From the NCBI GenBank assembly GCA_035515795.1, contig DATJAY010000035.1, positions 156,048-220,047 of the forward strand: a stretch of 64,000 bases of DNA, in the 5' to 3' direction. Of this stretch, positions 44,231-52,918 are shown in pieces. The notes under the pieces are model-generated. The model was not told the origin of the DNA and did not search any database. It saw nothing but the letters and a program-made list of their open reading frames with translations. This DNA is from Candidatus Acidiferrales bacterium (GTDB lineage: Bacteria; Bacteroidota; Ignavibacteria; Kryptoniales; JAKASW01). A program made the position numbers and the translations under genes. Numbering within the stretch: the stretch's first letter is position 1; each line of letters begins with the position of its first letter.

Positions 44231-44968
44231 TCATTCCGCTTCCCAATATTGTTTCATTTTTTCGTATACCGCTTTCGTTGCCGTGCTATCCTTGAAGTTC
44301 AAAATCACGAAACTGTCCTTGAGTTTTATTTCTATGAAAAGCGGAGTGTTCACATTAACATACAATTTTCCCTCTCCAAGTCCATCAAGTCTGAAATTTC
44401 CCTTTAAAACGTTGGCAAAGTCGAAACCGTTTGTCTTAGTCTGAATCTTCGGCAATTCTCTAATCATAGAAACTTTAGCCGCTCCATCCATGTCCAGACT
44501 CGCTCCGTAGAGCCCTCCGATCTCCATCTTGTCCTTATCCACATCGACGCTTTGTTCGATGCTGCCGTAGATCAGCATGCCGCCTATGATCACTAAAGCG
44601 GCGACAATAATTCCGAGTATAACTTTCGCGCTTGTTTTCCTTTTCCCGGAAGGCAAGATACTGCGATTATACTTCTGTGTGCGAATGAGCATAAATGCGA
44701 CCAAGAAAAATAAGAACGCGATCGAAAAAACCAGCCCGTAAAATATGTGAAAATGGTTAAAGATTCCCGCGACCAAAAGCGTCCCGGCTATCACGAAGAA
44801 GAAGTTTCCGATGAAATTTCCCAATCCTGTGGTATCGACCGTGCCATCATGCACCTGTTCCATGGTACCTGGTGTAAGCCAGTTGTATCGTTTGGACCTT
44901 ATGAGAATGCCACTCACGACGAATAGAAGAACGATGATAGACATCAAGACATTTACTGCTACATACAT
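44231..44968 (-). CDS. Membrane protein, DUF3784-like with C-terminal PH-like region
   Basis: 245 residues. Four membrane helices are likely (about 4-24, 52-70, 73-92 and 115-137). The N-terminal half has the DUF3784 look (SGILIRSKRYNWLTPGT). The C-terminal 100 residues are a soluble beta domain (YGASLDMDGAAKVSMIREL... NTPLFIEIKLKDSFVILNFK) resembling bacterial PH-like domains. GGAGG lies 7 nt before the ATG. No function is known. Confidence 0.68.
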   Translation of the reverse strand: MYVAVNVLMSIIVLLFVVSGILIRSKRYNWLTPGTMEQVHDGTVDTTGLGNFIGNFFFVIAGTLLVAGIFNHFHIFYGLVFSIAFLFFLVAFMLIRTQKYNRSILPSGKRKTSAKVILGIIVAALVIIGGMLIYGSIEQSVDVDKDKMEIGGLYGASLDMDGAAKVSMIRELPKIQTKTNGFDFANVLKGNFRLDGLGEGKLYVNVNTPLFIEIKLKDSFVILNFKDSTATKAVYEKMKQYWEAE

Positions 44969-45461
44969 TTGGAGGACCTCCCTGACTTAGTTAAAGAGTA
45001 CTTTCTTAACGGTTTTGCGCCTGACCGGGGCATCAGCCCTTTTGAAGCTGAACCCTGGAATCGGTTTTCTGCTAGCTCTCCTGCTCACGAGGCTGAAGTT
45101 TAAATCCTTTCTTCCTGCTTTTGGCAGGAGAAAACAAGGCGCCTCACACGCTATTTATAACATCGAAAGAAAAAATAAGGTTTCAGGAAGTTCTATCAAT
45201 CAGCTTGAGAGCCTGGCTGAGAATGAGTCTTGTCGATCAAGAATCAAGATTCAAGGTGCAATCGTCTATGCTACATGTGAATGGGTTCATCGATTTCCCG
45301 TCGCGAGATAATTCCATTAGGTCCGCACCGATATTGTCTGTCAGATGAAAAATACCCGTAAGCGATGTTGAAGTTTCTATCGCCACACAGTTGTCGGTGA
45401 ATCCGTGGCCCTTCTTGTTATCTACACCTCTCTTTTTTATATTGTCAAAACAAATTCACCA
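44969..45461. other. Gene-poor gap before the NlpC/P60 gene
   Basis: 493 nt. Open frames at 45015-45311 and 45121-45348 lack ribosome sites and protein character, and I do not call them. A 6-bp hairpin (tcctgc/gcagga, 45113-45129) is present. At 45234-45261 a one-armed run of heptads (GAATCAA, GAATCAA-like GATTCAA, GGTGCAA) looks like a worn copy of the palindromic family. The minus-strand promoter of the 44968 gene should be at the left end. Confidence 0.5.
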
Positions 45462-46160
45462 ATGATCAAAGCTCGTATCGCCCTAAGATTGTCTTCAATT
45501 TTTTCGATAGGGTCCGCCGCACTCATCCCCCTTTACTTCTCATTCTTCACCATTTGGGGCTGCACCGGCTCGTCGCCGCGGTTTGCGTCGGGGAATAACG
45601 GGAGTTCGGGTAATGGACCAAGATTTACGTTCGACCAAACACCCGAAGAACTTCAGGTGGAGAAAAGCGAAGCGAACACGGAAGATGACCATCATGTCAG
45701 CACCGAGAAAATGAAAACCGAAATCGATAAGATTGAAAAAGCACCTGCACCGCGAACTGCCGAAACTGCGCGCGACAAGATGATGGAAATAATCCTGTCC
45801 TATATGGGAACGCCCTACAGGATCGGCGGCACCGATCATTCGGGGATGGACTGCTCCGGTTTTTCGATGGTGGTTTTCGATTCGGCATTCGATATTCAAC
45901 TTCCCCACTCCGCCCTTCAGCAATCTTCGCTCGGAGACAGAGCTTCGAAAGATGATTTGCACATCGGCGACCTGGTCTTTTTCAAGACTGTGCGGAACAG
46001 GATCAGCCATGTAGGAATTTATCTCGGCGATGATCTTTTCGCGCACGCGAGTGTGACGCAAGGAGTTACGATCTCATCTCTCGAGAGCACCTATTACAAA
46101 AGCCGGTACGCCAGCGCAAAAAAAATAATTCCGATGGATATCTCAAATGGCGTTCAATAA
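45462..46160 (+). CDS. NlpC/P60-family endopeptidase lipoprotein
   Basis: 232 residues from the ATG at 45462; a GTG at 45405 would add a poor N-terminus. The signal ends at Cys34 (FTIWGC), so it is probably a lipoprotein. A disordered linker (35-105) leads to the NlpC/P60 domain with the catalytic triad Cys131 (MDCSGF), His183 (SHVGIY) and His195 (FAHAS). These enzymes cut peptidoglycan stem peptides. The gene overlaps the ubiD-like gene by 14 nt. Confidence 0.9.
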   Translation: MIKARIALRLSSIFSIGSAALIPLYFSFFTIWGCTGSSPRFASGNNGSSGNGPRFTFDQTPEELQVEKSEANTEDDHHVSTEKMKTEIDKIEKAPAPRTAETARDKMMEIILSYMGTPYRIGGTDHSGMDCSGFSMVVFDSAFDIQLPHSALQQSSLGDRASKDDLHIGDLVFFKTVRNRISHVGIYLGDDLFAHASVTQGVTISSLESTYYKSRYASAKKIIPMDISNGVQ

Positions 46161-47598
46161 CCTCGGCGAGTTCATCGAGTTTCTAAGAAAGAAACGAGAA
46201 CTGAAAATAATTGACACCAAGGTCGATCCGAGCCTCGAGATCACGGAGATCGTTGACCGCGTTGTGAAATCGGGCGGCCCTGCACTGTTATTCACAAATG
46301 TTAAAGGAAGCGAGATCCCGCTTGCCATAAATTTATTCGGCACGAAACAGCGCATGGCGTCGTCGCTTGGCGTAGAAAATCTTGACGACATCGCCGGCAG
46401 ACTCTCCGACCTGCTCAATCTCAAAGTTCCCGAATCGATCCTCGGCAAAGTAGCCATGCTGCCGAAGCTCATGGGGCTTGCCAGGTTCCCGCCAAAGATC
46501 ATTAAGAAGGCGCCGTGCCACGATGTTGTGATTAGCCAGAAGGGCGTCGATCTTTATAAATTGCCGGTCACCAAATCCTGGCCGCAGGACGGCGGGTTAT
46601 ATATATTGTTCGGACAGGCAGTCACGAAAGATCCTGAAACCGGAACTCGCAATATGGGGCTTTACCGGCTGCAGGTCCTGGACAAAAACACCACTGCGAT
46701 GCACTGGCAGAGGCATCATGGCGGAGCGGCACATTTCAGAAAAGCAAAAGAGACTGGAATGAAGCGGCTTGATGTCGCGGTCGTAATCGGGTGCGACCCG
46801 GCCACCATGTACAGTTCCAGCGCACCTTTGCCGGAAAGCATCGAGGAATATTTGTTTTCGGGTTTTTTGAGAAACGAGCCCGTGGAATTGGCAAAGTGTA
46901 AAACGGTTGACCTGGAAGTCCCGGCGGAATCCGAGATCGTCCTTGAAGGATACGTCGATACGGAAGAAGATCTCCGGTTAGAAGGACCGTTCGGCGACCA
47001 CACCGGGTTTTATTCTCTGGCAGATTATTACCCGGCGTTTCACGTTACGACGATCACGACCCGCAAGAAACCAATTTTCGTTTCCACGATCGTCGGCCAG
47101 CCGATAATGGAAGACGACTGGATGGGATACGCCACTGAAAGGATTTTTCTTCCGCTCGCGAAGCTGGTAATCCCTGAGATCGTCGATTACCACATGCCCT
47201 TCGAAGGCATCTTTCATAACCTCGTTTTCGTCTCAATCGACAAGCAATATCCCGGGCACGCGTTCAAAGTTATGAACGGGCTCTGGGGAATGGGACAGAT
47301 GATGCTTGCAAAAGTCATCGTTGTGGTGGACAAAGATGTAAATGTGCAAAATACCTCCGAGGCATGGTGGTACGCTCTTAACAACATAGATCCTCAGCGA
47401 GATGTAATTTTCACGAAAGGTCCGGCTGACGTGCTCGATCATTCAGCCCAGCATTTCAGCTTCGGATCGAAAATGGGGATTGACGGAACGCGAAAATGGC
47501 CAGATGAAGGATTTACCCGTCCCTGGCCGGATAAAATCATAATGTCTGATGAAATAAAAAAATTAGTGGACTCTAAGTGGAAATCATACGGCTTTTGA
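46147..47598 (+). CDS. ubiD: UbiD-family decarboxylase
   Basis: 483 residues, normal UbiD length. The family features are spread over the whole chain: MGLYRLQVLDKNTTAMHWQR (20 residues), EIVLEGYVDTEEDLRLEGPF, GDHTGFYSLADYYPAFHV and the active-site region with Arg and Glu residues. It is a prenyl-FMN-dependent decarboxylase. In this group it may act on a menaquinone (futalosine route) or aromatic acid precursor; no ubiX gene is nearby. It overlaps both neighbours. Confidence 0.92.
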   Translation: MAFNNLGEFIEFLRKKRELKIIDTKVDPSLEITEIVDRVVKSGGPALLFTNVKGSEIPLAINLFGTKQRMASSLGVENLDDIAGRLSDLLNLKVPESILGKVAMLPKLMGLARFPPKIIKKAPCHDVVISQKGVDLYKLPVTKSWPQDGGLYILFGQAVTKDPETGTRNMGLYRLQVLDKNTTAMHWQRHHGGAAHFRKAKETGMKRLDVAVVIGCDPATMYSSSAPLPESIEEYLFSGFLRNEPVELAKCKTVDLEVPAESEIVLEGYVDTEEDLRLEGPFGDHTGFYSLADYYPAFHVTTITTRKKPIFVSTIVGQPIMEDDWMGYATERIFLPLAKLVIPEIVDYHMPFEGIFHNLVFVSIDKQYPGHAFKVMNGLWGMGQMMLAKVIVVVDKDVNVQNTSEAWWYALNNIDPQRDVIFTKGPADVLDHSAQHFSFGSKMGIDGTRKWPDEGFTRPWPDKIIMSDEIKKLVDSKWKSYGF

Positions 47599-48131
47599 TA
47601 CCAAGGATTCTGAATCTCGGATCCCGAATTGATCGTCAGGGACCAGTATTTCAAAATTCTAAGTCTTTACTTCTTATCACAATTGCTTTGGCGATGCTGT
47701 CCGCCTCTTGTTCTAAAAAACCAGTTGAACTTTACAGGGAAGGGATGAGTTCTTTCACAGCGGGAAAATATGCAGACGCACAAGAATCCTTCGCAAGGGG
47801 CATCAAAAAAAATGTACAATCCGACATTTTCGGGAAGGGTGACAGTCTCTACGCAGGGTTTATCGCAGCGAACCTGGTTACGGGAAAATATTCGGCCGTC
47901 AACTCCGCTTACAACGACTTCACAGATTCAATTCATGCTTCTCTCGTTAGAATGTATGGCGAAAAGACCATGATGCTGATCGGTGCAACCACTAAGATCA
48001 TTCCGTATAAAGCCGAAGGCGGAAACAAACTCCCTTCCGATTTCCCGGAGACAGTCGCAGTCCAAGGAATCGCGGATCACAAAGATTTTGCCGCCATTAA
48101 GCAGCAAATAGACGACATTATCAGGAAGTGA
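47577..48131 (+). CDS. Small TPR-like lipoprotein (unrecognised)
   Basis: 184 residues with a GTG start inside the end of ubiD (22-nt overlap). The N-terminal extension and signal core (RILNLGSRIDRQ, then NSKSLLLITIALAMLSASC) are encoded across a palindromic repeat, and the lipobox Cys is at about residue 46. After it, YREGMSSFTAGKYADAQESF is a single TPR-like helix pair, followed by sequence I do not recognise. The long n-region is odd for a lipoprotein; the true start may be downstream, but no ATG lies before the core. Confidence 0.6.
   Translation: MEIIRLLIPRILNLGSRIDRQGPVFQNSKSLLLITIALAMLSASCSKKPVELYREGMSSFTAGKYADAQESFARGIKKNVQSDIFGKGDSLYAGFIAANLVTGKYSAVNSAYNDFTDSIHASLVRMYGEKTMMLIGATTKIIPYKAEGGNKLPSDFPETVAVQGIADHKDFAAIKQQIDDIIRK
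47605..47673. repeat. 7-nt-periodic palindromic element inside the TPR-lipoprotein start
   Basis: Left steps GGATTCT, GAATCTC, GGATCCC, GAATTGA (47605-47632). Right steps GTATTTC, AAAATTC, TAAGTCT, TTACTTC (47646-47673), complement GAAGTAA, AGACTTA, GAATTTT, GAAATAC. It lies within the translated N-terminus, just after the ubiD stop. Confidence 0.55.
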
Positions 48132-48220
48132 TTGTTTTCAATATTAAGCATCCAACCGTGTCTCAGATATTTTGCAGAAGGGGAGGCCCCATCCGTTGCA
48201 TCAGGCGCATCTCGCGTAAT

Positions 48221-48769
48221 ATGATGAACCGGAGCCTATTTCATTATTCCTTCATCCCATTATTCTTTCTTCTAAGCTTCAATAACATTGACTACCCAAG
48301 GATTGATAGGTTTGTGCACTCAATCGAAGATGTGATTTCCACTCTCGAACAATACCATCAGCAGCATGATAAGCTGCGCGGAAAAATGGATTTTGCTGTC
48401 AAGTCGATCAATTTCTACAAGGAAACAAATCTTAACACGAGCGCTTCATTTTACTTCACAAGGGTCTCTGTGACCCGCAGTGGGGAAACGAGGGCATCGG
48501 TGGACTTGAGACTTGGACTTGAGGATGGCACGGTGATCGATACAAGCTGGGCCGACAGCGCAGGCGAGTCTTCGAGTGTTTTTGAATTCAAGACCGGCTC
48601 TCCGCCGGAATATGCACAACTTGATCCCTGGGATAAAATCCCAAATGACTCCAATTATTCCAACAACAGCCTTATGGTGGAAGATTTTCTTTTGCCCGTC
48701 ATAAAGTGGATCAACCGGGTGTTCGACTTCGTCCAGAACATTTTGTTAAGCGCCGGAGCAATCGTTTGA
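48221..48769 (+). CDS. Unrecognised exported protein
   Basis: 182 residues from the ATG at 48221, which gives a plausible signal peptide (SLFHYSFIPLFFLLSF). A GTG at 48128 overlapping the previous stop (GTGA) would add 31 Arg/Cys-rich residues. The region around residue 145, LDPWDKIPNDSNYSNNSL, resembles the C-terminal strand of FCB-group M1-type aminopeptidases (DPENKI...D-N-x-x-NNS), but no peptidase domain precedes it. The C-terminal 30 residues are hydrophobic. It may be a remnant or a small stand-alone version of that domain. Confidence 0.5.
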   Translation: MMNRSLFHYSFIPLFFLLSFNNIDYPRIDRFVHSIEDVISTLEQYHQQHDKLRGKMDFAVKSINFYKETNLNTSASFYFTRVSVTRSGETRASVDLRLGLEDGTVIDTSWADSAGESSSVFEFKTGSPPEYAQLDPWDKIPNDSNYSNNSLMVEDFLLPVIKWINRVFDFVQNILLSAGAIV

Positions 48770-49635
48770 ACACCAACGTACTCGAAGCCGTAATCAGCGG
48801 TATAAAGCGGTCGATTAGAGATTGGAGATTATGGGTCGGGGTTTACATTTTCAATCTCATGTTCGCAGCAGTCTTGAGTCTCCCATTTGCTGAAATTTTT
48901 GTGAAAGACATTTCGCGGAGTTTTGTGGGGAAAGATCTGATGAACGGTTTCAATTACAAGTGGTTTGCCAGTTTTGTCGGCAATAACGCCGACTTTTTCA
49001 AGGCTTTTGTGCCGCAGGTAATTTTCATCCTCACGATTTATGCTTTTGCGGAAATTTTGTTCGCTGGAGGTTTTTACTCGGGTTATTCCGGAAAAGTCAA
49101 AATGAAATTCGGGGAATTTCTCTCACGCGGAACCAAGTTTTTCTTTCCGCTTCTTGCCGTAACAGCAACGGAATGTGCAATTTTGTTTTCAATGTTTCTC
49201 TTAATAAATCCCGATCTCTCTTATCCCCCGCGCGAATTAACCGCCGCTCCGCTGTTCTACTATTCCATTATTCCTCTCGTAATGATTGTCAGCCTTTTTG
49301 CCGATTTTACAAGAGCCGCTATCGTTATCGACGGCGATAATCTTGGGAACAAGATTAAGCACGGAGTGAGCTTCACGATTTTGCACCCGCTGTCGACTAC
49401 CGGCGTTTATGCTTGCTGCCTGTTGATAAGCGCGGTAGTTCCCGCTTTATATTTTGCTTTCTATCAAATCAATGATTCGACTACTGCGGAAGGGATCTTT
49501 ATCGAGATTGTTTTCTCGCAAATTTTCGTTTTGCTTAGAATTTTTTCAAAACTTATCTTTTATGCCGCCGAAGCGATACTCTACAAAGAGAATCAAATCG
49601 AGGTTATAAAAGTAAAACCTGAAATGCTGGAGTAA
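48766..49635 (+). CDS. Unrecognised multi-pass membrane protein
   Basis: 289 residues from TTG 48766, which overlaps the previous stop (TTGA) and has GGAG 7 nt upstream; a GTG at 48706 is the alternative. Six hydrophobic segments alternate with short loops (WVGVYIFNLMFAAVLSLPF; PQVIFILTIYAFAEILF; FPLLAVTATECAILFSMFLL in part). There is a basic N-terminus. I do not recognise a family. It belongs to a series of overlapping envelope genes (47577 to here) ahead of def. Confidence 0.62.
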   Translation: MNTNVLEAVISGIKRSIRDWRLWVGVYIFNLMFAAVLSLPFAEIFVKDISRSFVGKDLMNGFNYKWFASFVGNNADFFKAFVPQVIFILTIYAFAEILFAGGFYSGYSGKVKMKFGEFLSRGTKFFFPLLAVTATECAILFSMFLLINPDLSYPPRELTAAPLFYYSIIPLVMIVSLFADFTRAAIVIDGDNLGNKIKHGVSFTILHPLSTTGVYACCLLISAVVPALYFAFYQINDSTTAEGIFIEIVFSQIFVLLRIFSKLIFYAAEAILYKENQIEVIKVKPEMLE

Positions 49636-49641
49636 TTCAAG

Positions 49642-50202
49642 ATGATATTGCCGATACATTTGTATGGCACAAGAGTGTGGGACGGCCCGCCTAAGAAAGT
49701 TACCAGATTTGACGACAATCTCGTCGGTTTAATCAGGGACATGTTTGAGACCATGCGCAACGCCGATGGGATCGGCCTGGCCGCAAACCAAGTAGGACTG
49801 CAGCTGGCACTTGCAGTGATGGACATCTCCGAAATGGAAGATTACAAGAATGAGAAACCGCTTATTGTCATCAACCCGGAGATAGTCGAATCGAAAGGCG
49901 AATGCGCAATGGAAGAAGGTTGTCTAAGTATTCCAGGAATTCGGGACGAAGTGAAGCGAGCCGAATCTGTTAGAGTCAGATTCACGAACGGGAATTCGGA
50001 GCGAGTTGAAACAGAACTGTCGGGAATGTGGGCGCGAGTGTTCCAGCATGAGTACGATCATCTTCAGCAGAAATTTTTCATCAACCGGCTGTCCAACGTA
50101 AAAAGACAAATACTCAAGCCGAAGCTATCAAAGATCAAAAAGGGGAACATGCAGGCAAAATATCCGGTATTCTCGACGGTTGACGAGAGGAAAAAAAGAT
50201 AG
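49642..50202 (+). CDS. def: Peptide deformylase
   Basis: 186 residues. All three deformylase motifs are present: GIGLAANQVG (motif 1), EEGCLSIPG (motif 2, metal Cys) and HEYDH (motif 3, two His metal ligands and catalytic Glu). It removes the formyl group from nascent proteins. The gene lies 6 nt after the membrane protein. It converges with the GWxTD gene across 59 nt without an evident terminator. The C-terminal 25 residues are basic. Confidence 0.96.
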   Translation: MILPIHLYGTRVWDGPPKKVTRFDDNLVGLIRDMFETMRNADGIGLAANQVGLQLALAVMDISEMEDYKNEKPLIVINPEIVESKGECAMEEGCLSIPGIRDEVKRAESVRVRFTNGNSERVETELSGMWARVFQHEYDHLQQKFFINRLSNVKRQILKPKLSKIKKGNMQAKYPVFSTVDERKKR

Positions 50203-50261
50203 ATCGGAAGTTCGCCGAACCCGCTATCCCGAAGCTCGACCTGCAGAAAAAAGCCGTTGGA

Positions 50262-51563
50262 TCACGTTCCACCCGTTTTCGCCAATCTGTAATTGCCATT
50301 CCTGAATTCGTCGACGAACACGAACCTTAGCTTCAACTTGTCGTAATACCACGCCTGATACGGAGCGCTGTTTGCAGAGGGTCCGGCGCTCAAGCTGTTG
50401 AGGTGGCTTTCAATACGATCCGGTTTTCCGTAAAGAATATAAATTCTGCCGCGGTCGGTTTGCCATCCCGATCCAAGCGATGTTCCAAATTGTTCATCTG
50501 CCTCCTGAACCCTCTTGTAGAATTCCCCGCGGATTGCTTCGGCAACTACGGTGTCATCACGCGCACGAGTGAGCCAGAACGCCTTCATCTCCTTGTCTTT
50601 CTCTTTACGGCTTGAGCGCTGAAGCGAGTCAAATTCTCCGTGTGCCATGATGTATGCAAGCGGGCCGGCATCGCGGTCAAACACACGCGCATCGCCTGGA
50701 GAATTACTTCGCATTACTTTGAACGATGTCTCAGCAAAATCACCTCCGGCGGAAATTCGAAGATCGTAGACTGCCGATCCGAGCCCGCTGGCGTTTACCG
50801 GCAGGCGGTAGTGTTGGACCGTGGAAATCTGATTCAACTCGTATGTAGTGTCAATCGACGTCGGCGCTTCCGTCGACTTTGCAATCAAGTGAAGAGAAAT
50901 ATCGGTCGGGATCCTCTTAGCTGTCAGATAAAAATCTGCAAGGAGAGGCTCGCCCGGATTTACGACTAATTCGTCCGCGTTTGTATCCGGGCTATTGTAA
51001 ACCAGGACATCACTCACATCGACCGAGTCGCGGAAAAAATCCTTGAAATAACATTCACTCTCGCTCGACAGAGTAGTGTTGGTGTTCAGGTCTAGAAGCC
51101 TCAAGGTCAAATAGTATCGGCCGGGCTGCATGGTCACACTGTCTTGAAAGGAATCATACATCCGGGACGAAGTCGTCTCTGAATATTTTCGCGCGGTTAT
51201 TCTATGATCGAAAGTTTTTGAATAGCGGCTTTCCGTCATCTGTTCATCAGAATACAGACTTATCGACAGCTGATAATGTGCTGTATAGAGAGAATCAGTC
51301 TTTATGAAAATCAAGTCACTATACCGAATCCTGGCGCGCAGATCGCCTTCGGTTGAATCGGAACTTTCAGACGGATAATTCACGATGGAGAATCCGAATC
51401 TCGGACTCGCAAAGGCATGTCCCGCTCCGGACGTGAACGTTTTCGTTTGAGGTGCACAGCCTATGACCGCAAAACTCATTGCCAATACTGAAAGCGTACT
51501 TTTCAAGAGAGCACCTAATTTTTTTCCGGGCCGAATCTTCCCCGATATCCTAATCTTTTCCAT
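50262..51563 (-). CDS. GWxTD domain-containing lipoprotein
   Basis: 433 residues from the ATG at 51563 (MEKIRISG); longer readings into the protease gene are unlikely. The lipobox is FAVIGC (Cys36). The mid part is beta-rich. The C-terminal GWxTD domain is recognisable as GSGWQTDRGRIYILYGKPD. The family is restricted mainly to FCB and Acidobacteria-type genomes and has no settled function. The start overlaps the end of the site-2 protease gene by 14 nt, so the two are cotranscribed. Confidence 0.87.
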   Translation of the reverse strand: MEKIRISGKIRPGKKLGALLKSTLSVLAMSFAVIGCAPQTKTFTSGAGHAFASPRFGFSIVNYPSESSDSTEGDLRARIRYSDLIFIKTDSLYTAHYQLSISLYSDEQMTESRYSKTFDHRITARKYSETTSSRMYDSFQDSVTMQPGRYYLTLRLLDLNTNTTLSSESECYFKDFFRDSVDVSDVLVYNSPDTNADELVVNPGEPLLADFYLTAKRIPTDISLHLIAKSTEAPTSIDTTYELNQISTVQHYRLPVNASGLGSAVYDLRISAGGDFAETSFKVMRSNSPGDARVFDRDAGPLAYIMAHGEFDSLQRSSRKEKDKEMKAFWLTRARDDTVVAEAIRGEFYKRVQEADEQFGTSLGSGWQTDRGRIYILYGKPDRIESHLNSLSAGPSANSAPYQAWYYDKLKLRFVFVDEFRNGNYRLAKTGGT

Positions 51564-52620
51564 TGAACACATCCGATGCTTCCAACAGTTTTTCGACTGT
51601 GATGATTCCTTTGAGTGTGCCGTTATCCTCAACCGGTGCCACAGTAAGGTGAGCGGCACGAAGCGCCGTCAACGCCGAGGCGGCGGTTCCATTCACGTCG
51701 ATTATCGGGAAACTTCTCCTCGCGATTTCTCCGACCTTTATTTCATGCTGGTGGTGGTGAAGAGACTCTATCACAGCTGAGCGCGTAAGGACGCCGACAA
51801 ACTTTCCATCACTTACGACGGGGAAATCATTTTGAAAAGTATGTAAAGATTTTTCTACCACTGCAGTCAACGGTTCGTACGGCGAGATGGTTTTGAAATC
51901 CTTGATCATCAACTCGCCGACGGTGATTTTCTCAAGCTTTGAAGAAAGGACCGCGGCTTCAGCTTCTGAACTTGCGCCGCTGAAGACAAAAATGCCGACG
52001 AGTATGAGCCACCAGTTATAAAAAAATCCCACGATAATAAAGCCGATCGCGAAAAGTTTGCCGACATCGGCGGCAAGCCTTGTGGCTTCGAGATATCCTT
52101 TTTTCATCGCTATTATGCCCCGAAGAATTCTCCCGCCATCCATCGGGTATGCCGGAATGATGTTAAAAAGTCCGAGCATTACGTTCGCCCAGAAAAGATC
52201 TACCACCATGTTTCCGCTTTGGAGTGTGATCTCGGAAAATTGAATAGATGAGTCAACCGACTTCCCGAACAAAAGGAGCACCCCGGCGATCACGAAATTC
52301 GAAACGGGACCTGCGATCGTTATCCCCACTTCTTTTGCAGGATCGCGGGGTATCTCGGTGATCTGTGAGATACCTCCGATCGGGGATAGAATTATTGAGG
52401 CGATAGTGAGCCCGTACGATCTTGCTACTAAGCTGTGTGCAAGCTCATGAAAAAGGACGCAGACGAAAATTAATGCGCAGAAGACGACGCTATAGAAGCC
52501 TGCCTCGGGACCGCGCATCGTCGATTCCACGTACCATATGAATGCAAGGAGGAGCAGGAATGTGTAATGAACCCTTATAGGAATGTTGAACAACCGACCG
52601 GCCGGAAACGACCACCGCAT
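51550..52620 (-). CDS. Site-2 protease family M50 metalloprotease with CBS domains
   Basis: 356 residues. Five to six membrane helices are likely in the first 210 residues. The zinc motif is HELAH (His58, Glu59, His62) and the third ligand is Asp in IIPAYPMDGGR. Two CBS domains (about 225-350) follow and may sense adenine nucleotides. Enzymes of this kind cut membrane-anchored anti-sigma factors or other transmembrane substrates. It is upstream of, and coupled to, the GWxTD lipoprotein gene. Confidence 0.93.
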   Translation of the reverse strand: MRWSFPAGRLFNIPIRVHYTFLLLLAFIWYVESTMRGPEAGFYSVVFCALIFVCVLFHELAHSLVARSYGLTIASIILSPIGGISQITEIPRDPAKEVGITIAGPVSNFVIAGVLLLFGKSVDSSIQFSEITLQSGNMVVDLFWANVMLGLFNIIPAYPMDGGRILRGIIAMKKGYLEATRLAADVGKLFAIGFIIVGFFYNWWLILVGIFVFSGASSEAEAAVLSSKLEKITVGELMIKDFKTISPYEPLTAVVEKSLHTFQNDFPVVSDGKFVGVLTRSAVIESLHHHQHEIKVGEIARRSFPIIDVNGTAASALTALRAAHLTVAPVEDNGTLKGIITVEKLLEASDVFNGKD

Positions 52621-52766
52621 CTAATTCTCGTTTCTTTGAATTTAAATCTCGGTTACATAAATGACAAGAAATTCGATTCCCGATGATTTCCAATGCAACG
52701 CGCTCAAATCATTTTTTTGACAAAGAATTTGTGCCGTTGGTTTAGCGTGGGACCCAGAAAACTTTC

Positions 52767-52918
52767 TATAATTGTGGATTTTAAGGACAAAGATGAAAAA
52801 TTTTTAATGTAACAAAACGGCTGATGTGTCGTCTAATCAAGTAGCCAGCACTCAAAGAAGGAACCTACCTAGAATGCCTCCTTCTACCCGCCCTTGCCCA
52901 GGGCGGGTTTCTTTTTTT
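52767..52918 (+). ncRNA. Candidate small RNA with own -10 element and terminator
   Basis: In a 296-nt gap between two minus-strand genes, the plus strand has TATAAT (52767-52772). It is followed by AAGGA with a four-codon frame (M-K-N-F-stop, near 52793), a hairpin agaagga/tccttct (52856-52862 with 52879-52885), and an intrinsic terminator ending at 52918. No plus-strand gene follows. The exposed cctccttct could pair with ribosome sites. No -35 box is convincing, and no known RNA family is recognised. Confidence 0.33.
52887..52918 (+). terminator. Intrinsic terminator on the plus strand
   Basis: cccgccc (52887-52893) pairs with gggcggg (52901-52907), with a 7-nt loop, and is followed by tttcttttttt. 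The T-run is on the plus strand, and there is no plus-strand gene upstream within the gap. Its T-tract touches the stop codon of the minus-strand hydrolase gene, for which the hairpin lacks a U-tract. Confidence 0.85.

Noticed and set aside
45015..45348. Two overlapping open frames of 98 and 75 codons before the NlpC/P60 gene
   Set aside because: Compositional character is that of non-coding sequence; part of one crosses a heptad run; neither has a ribosome site or known motif.
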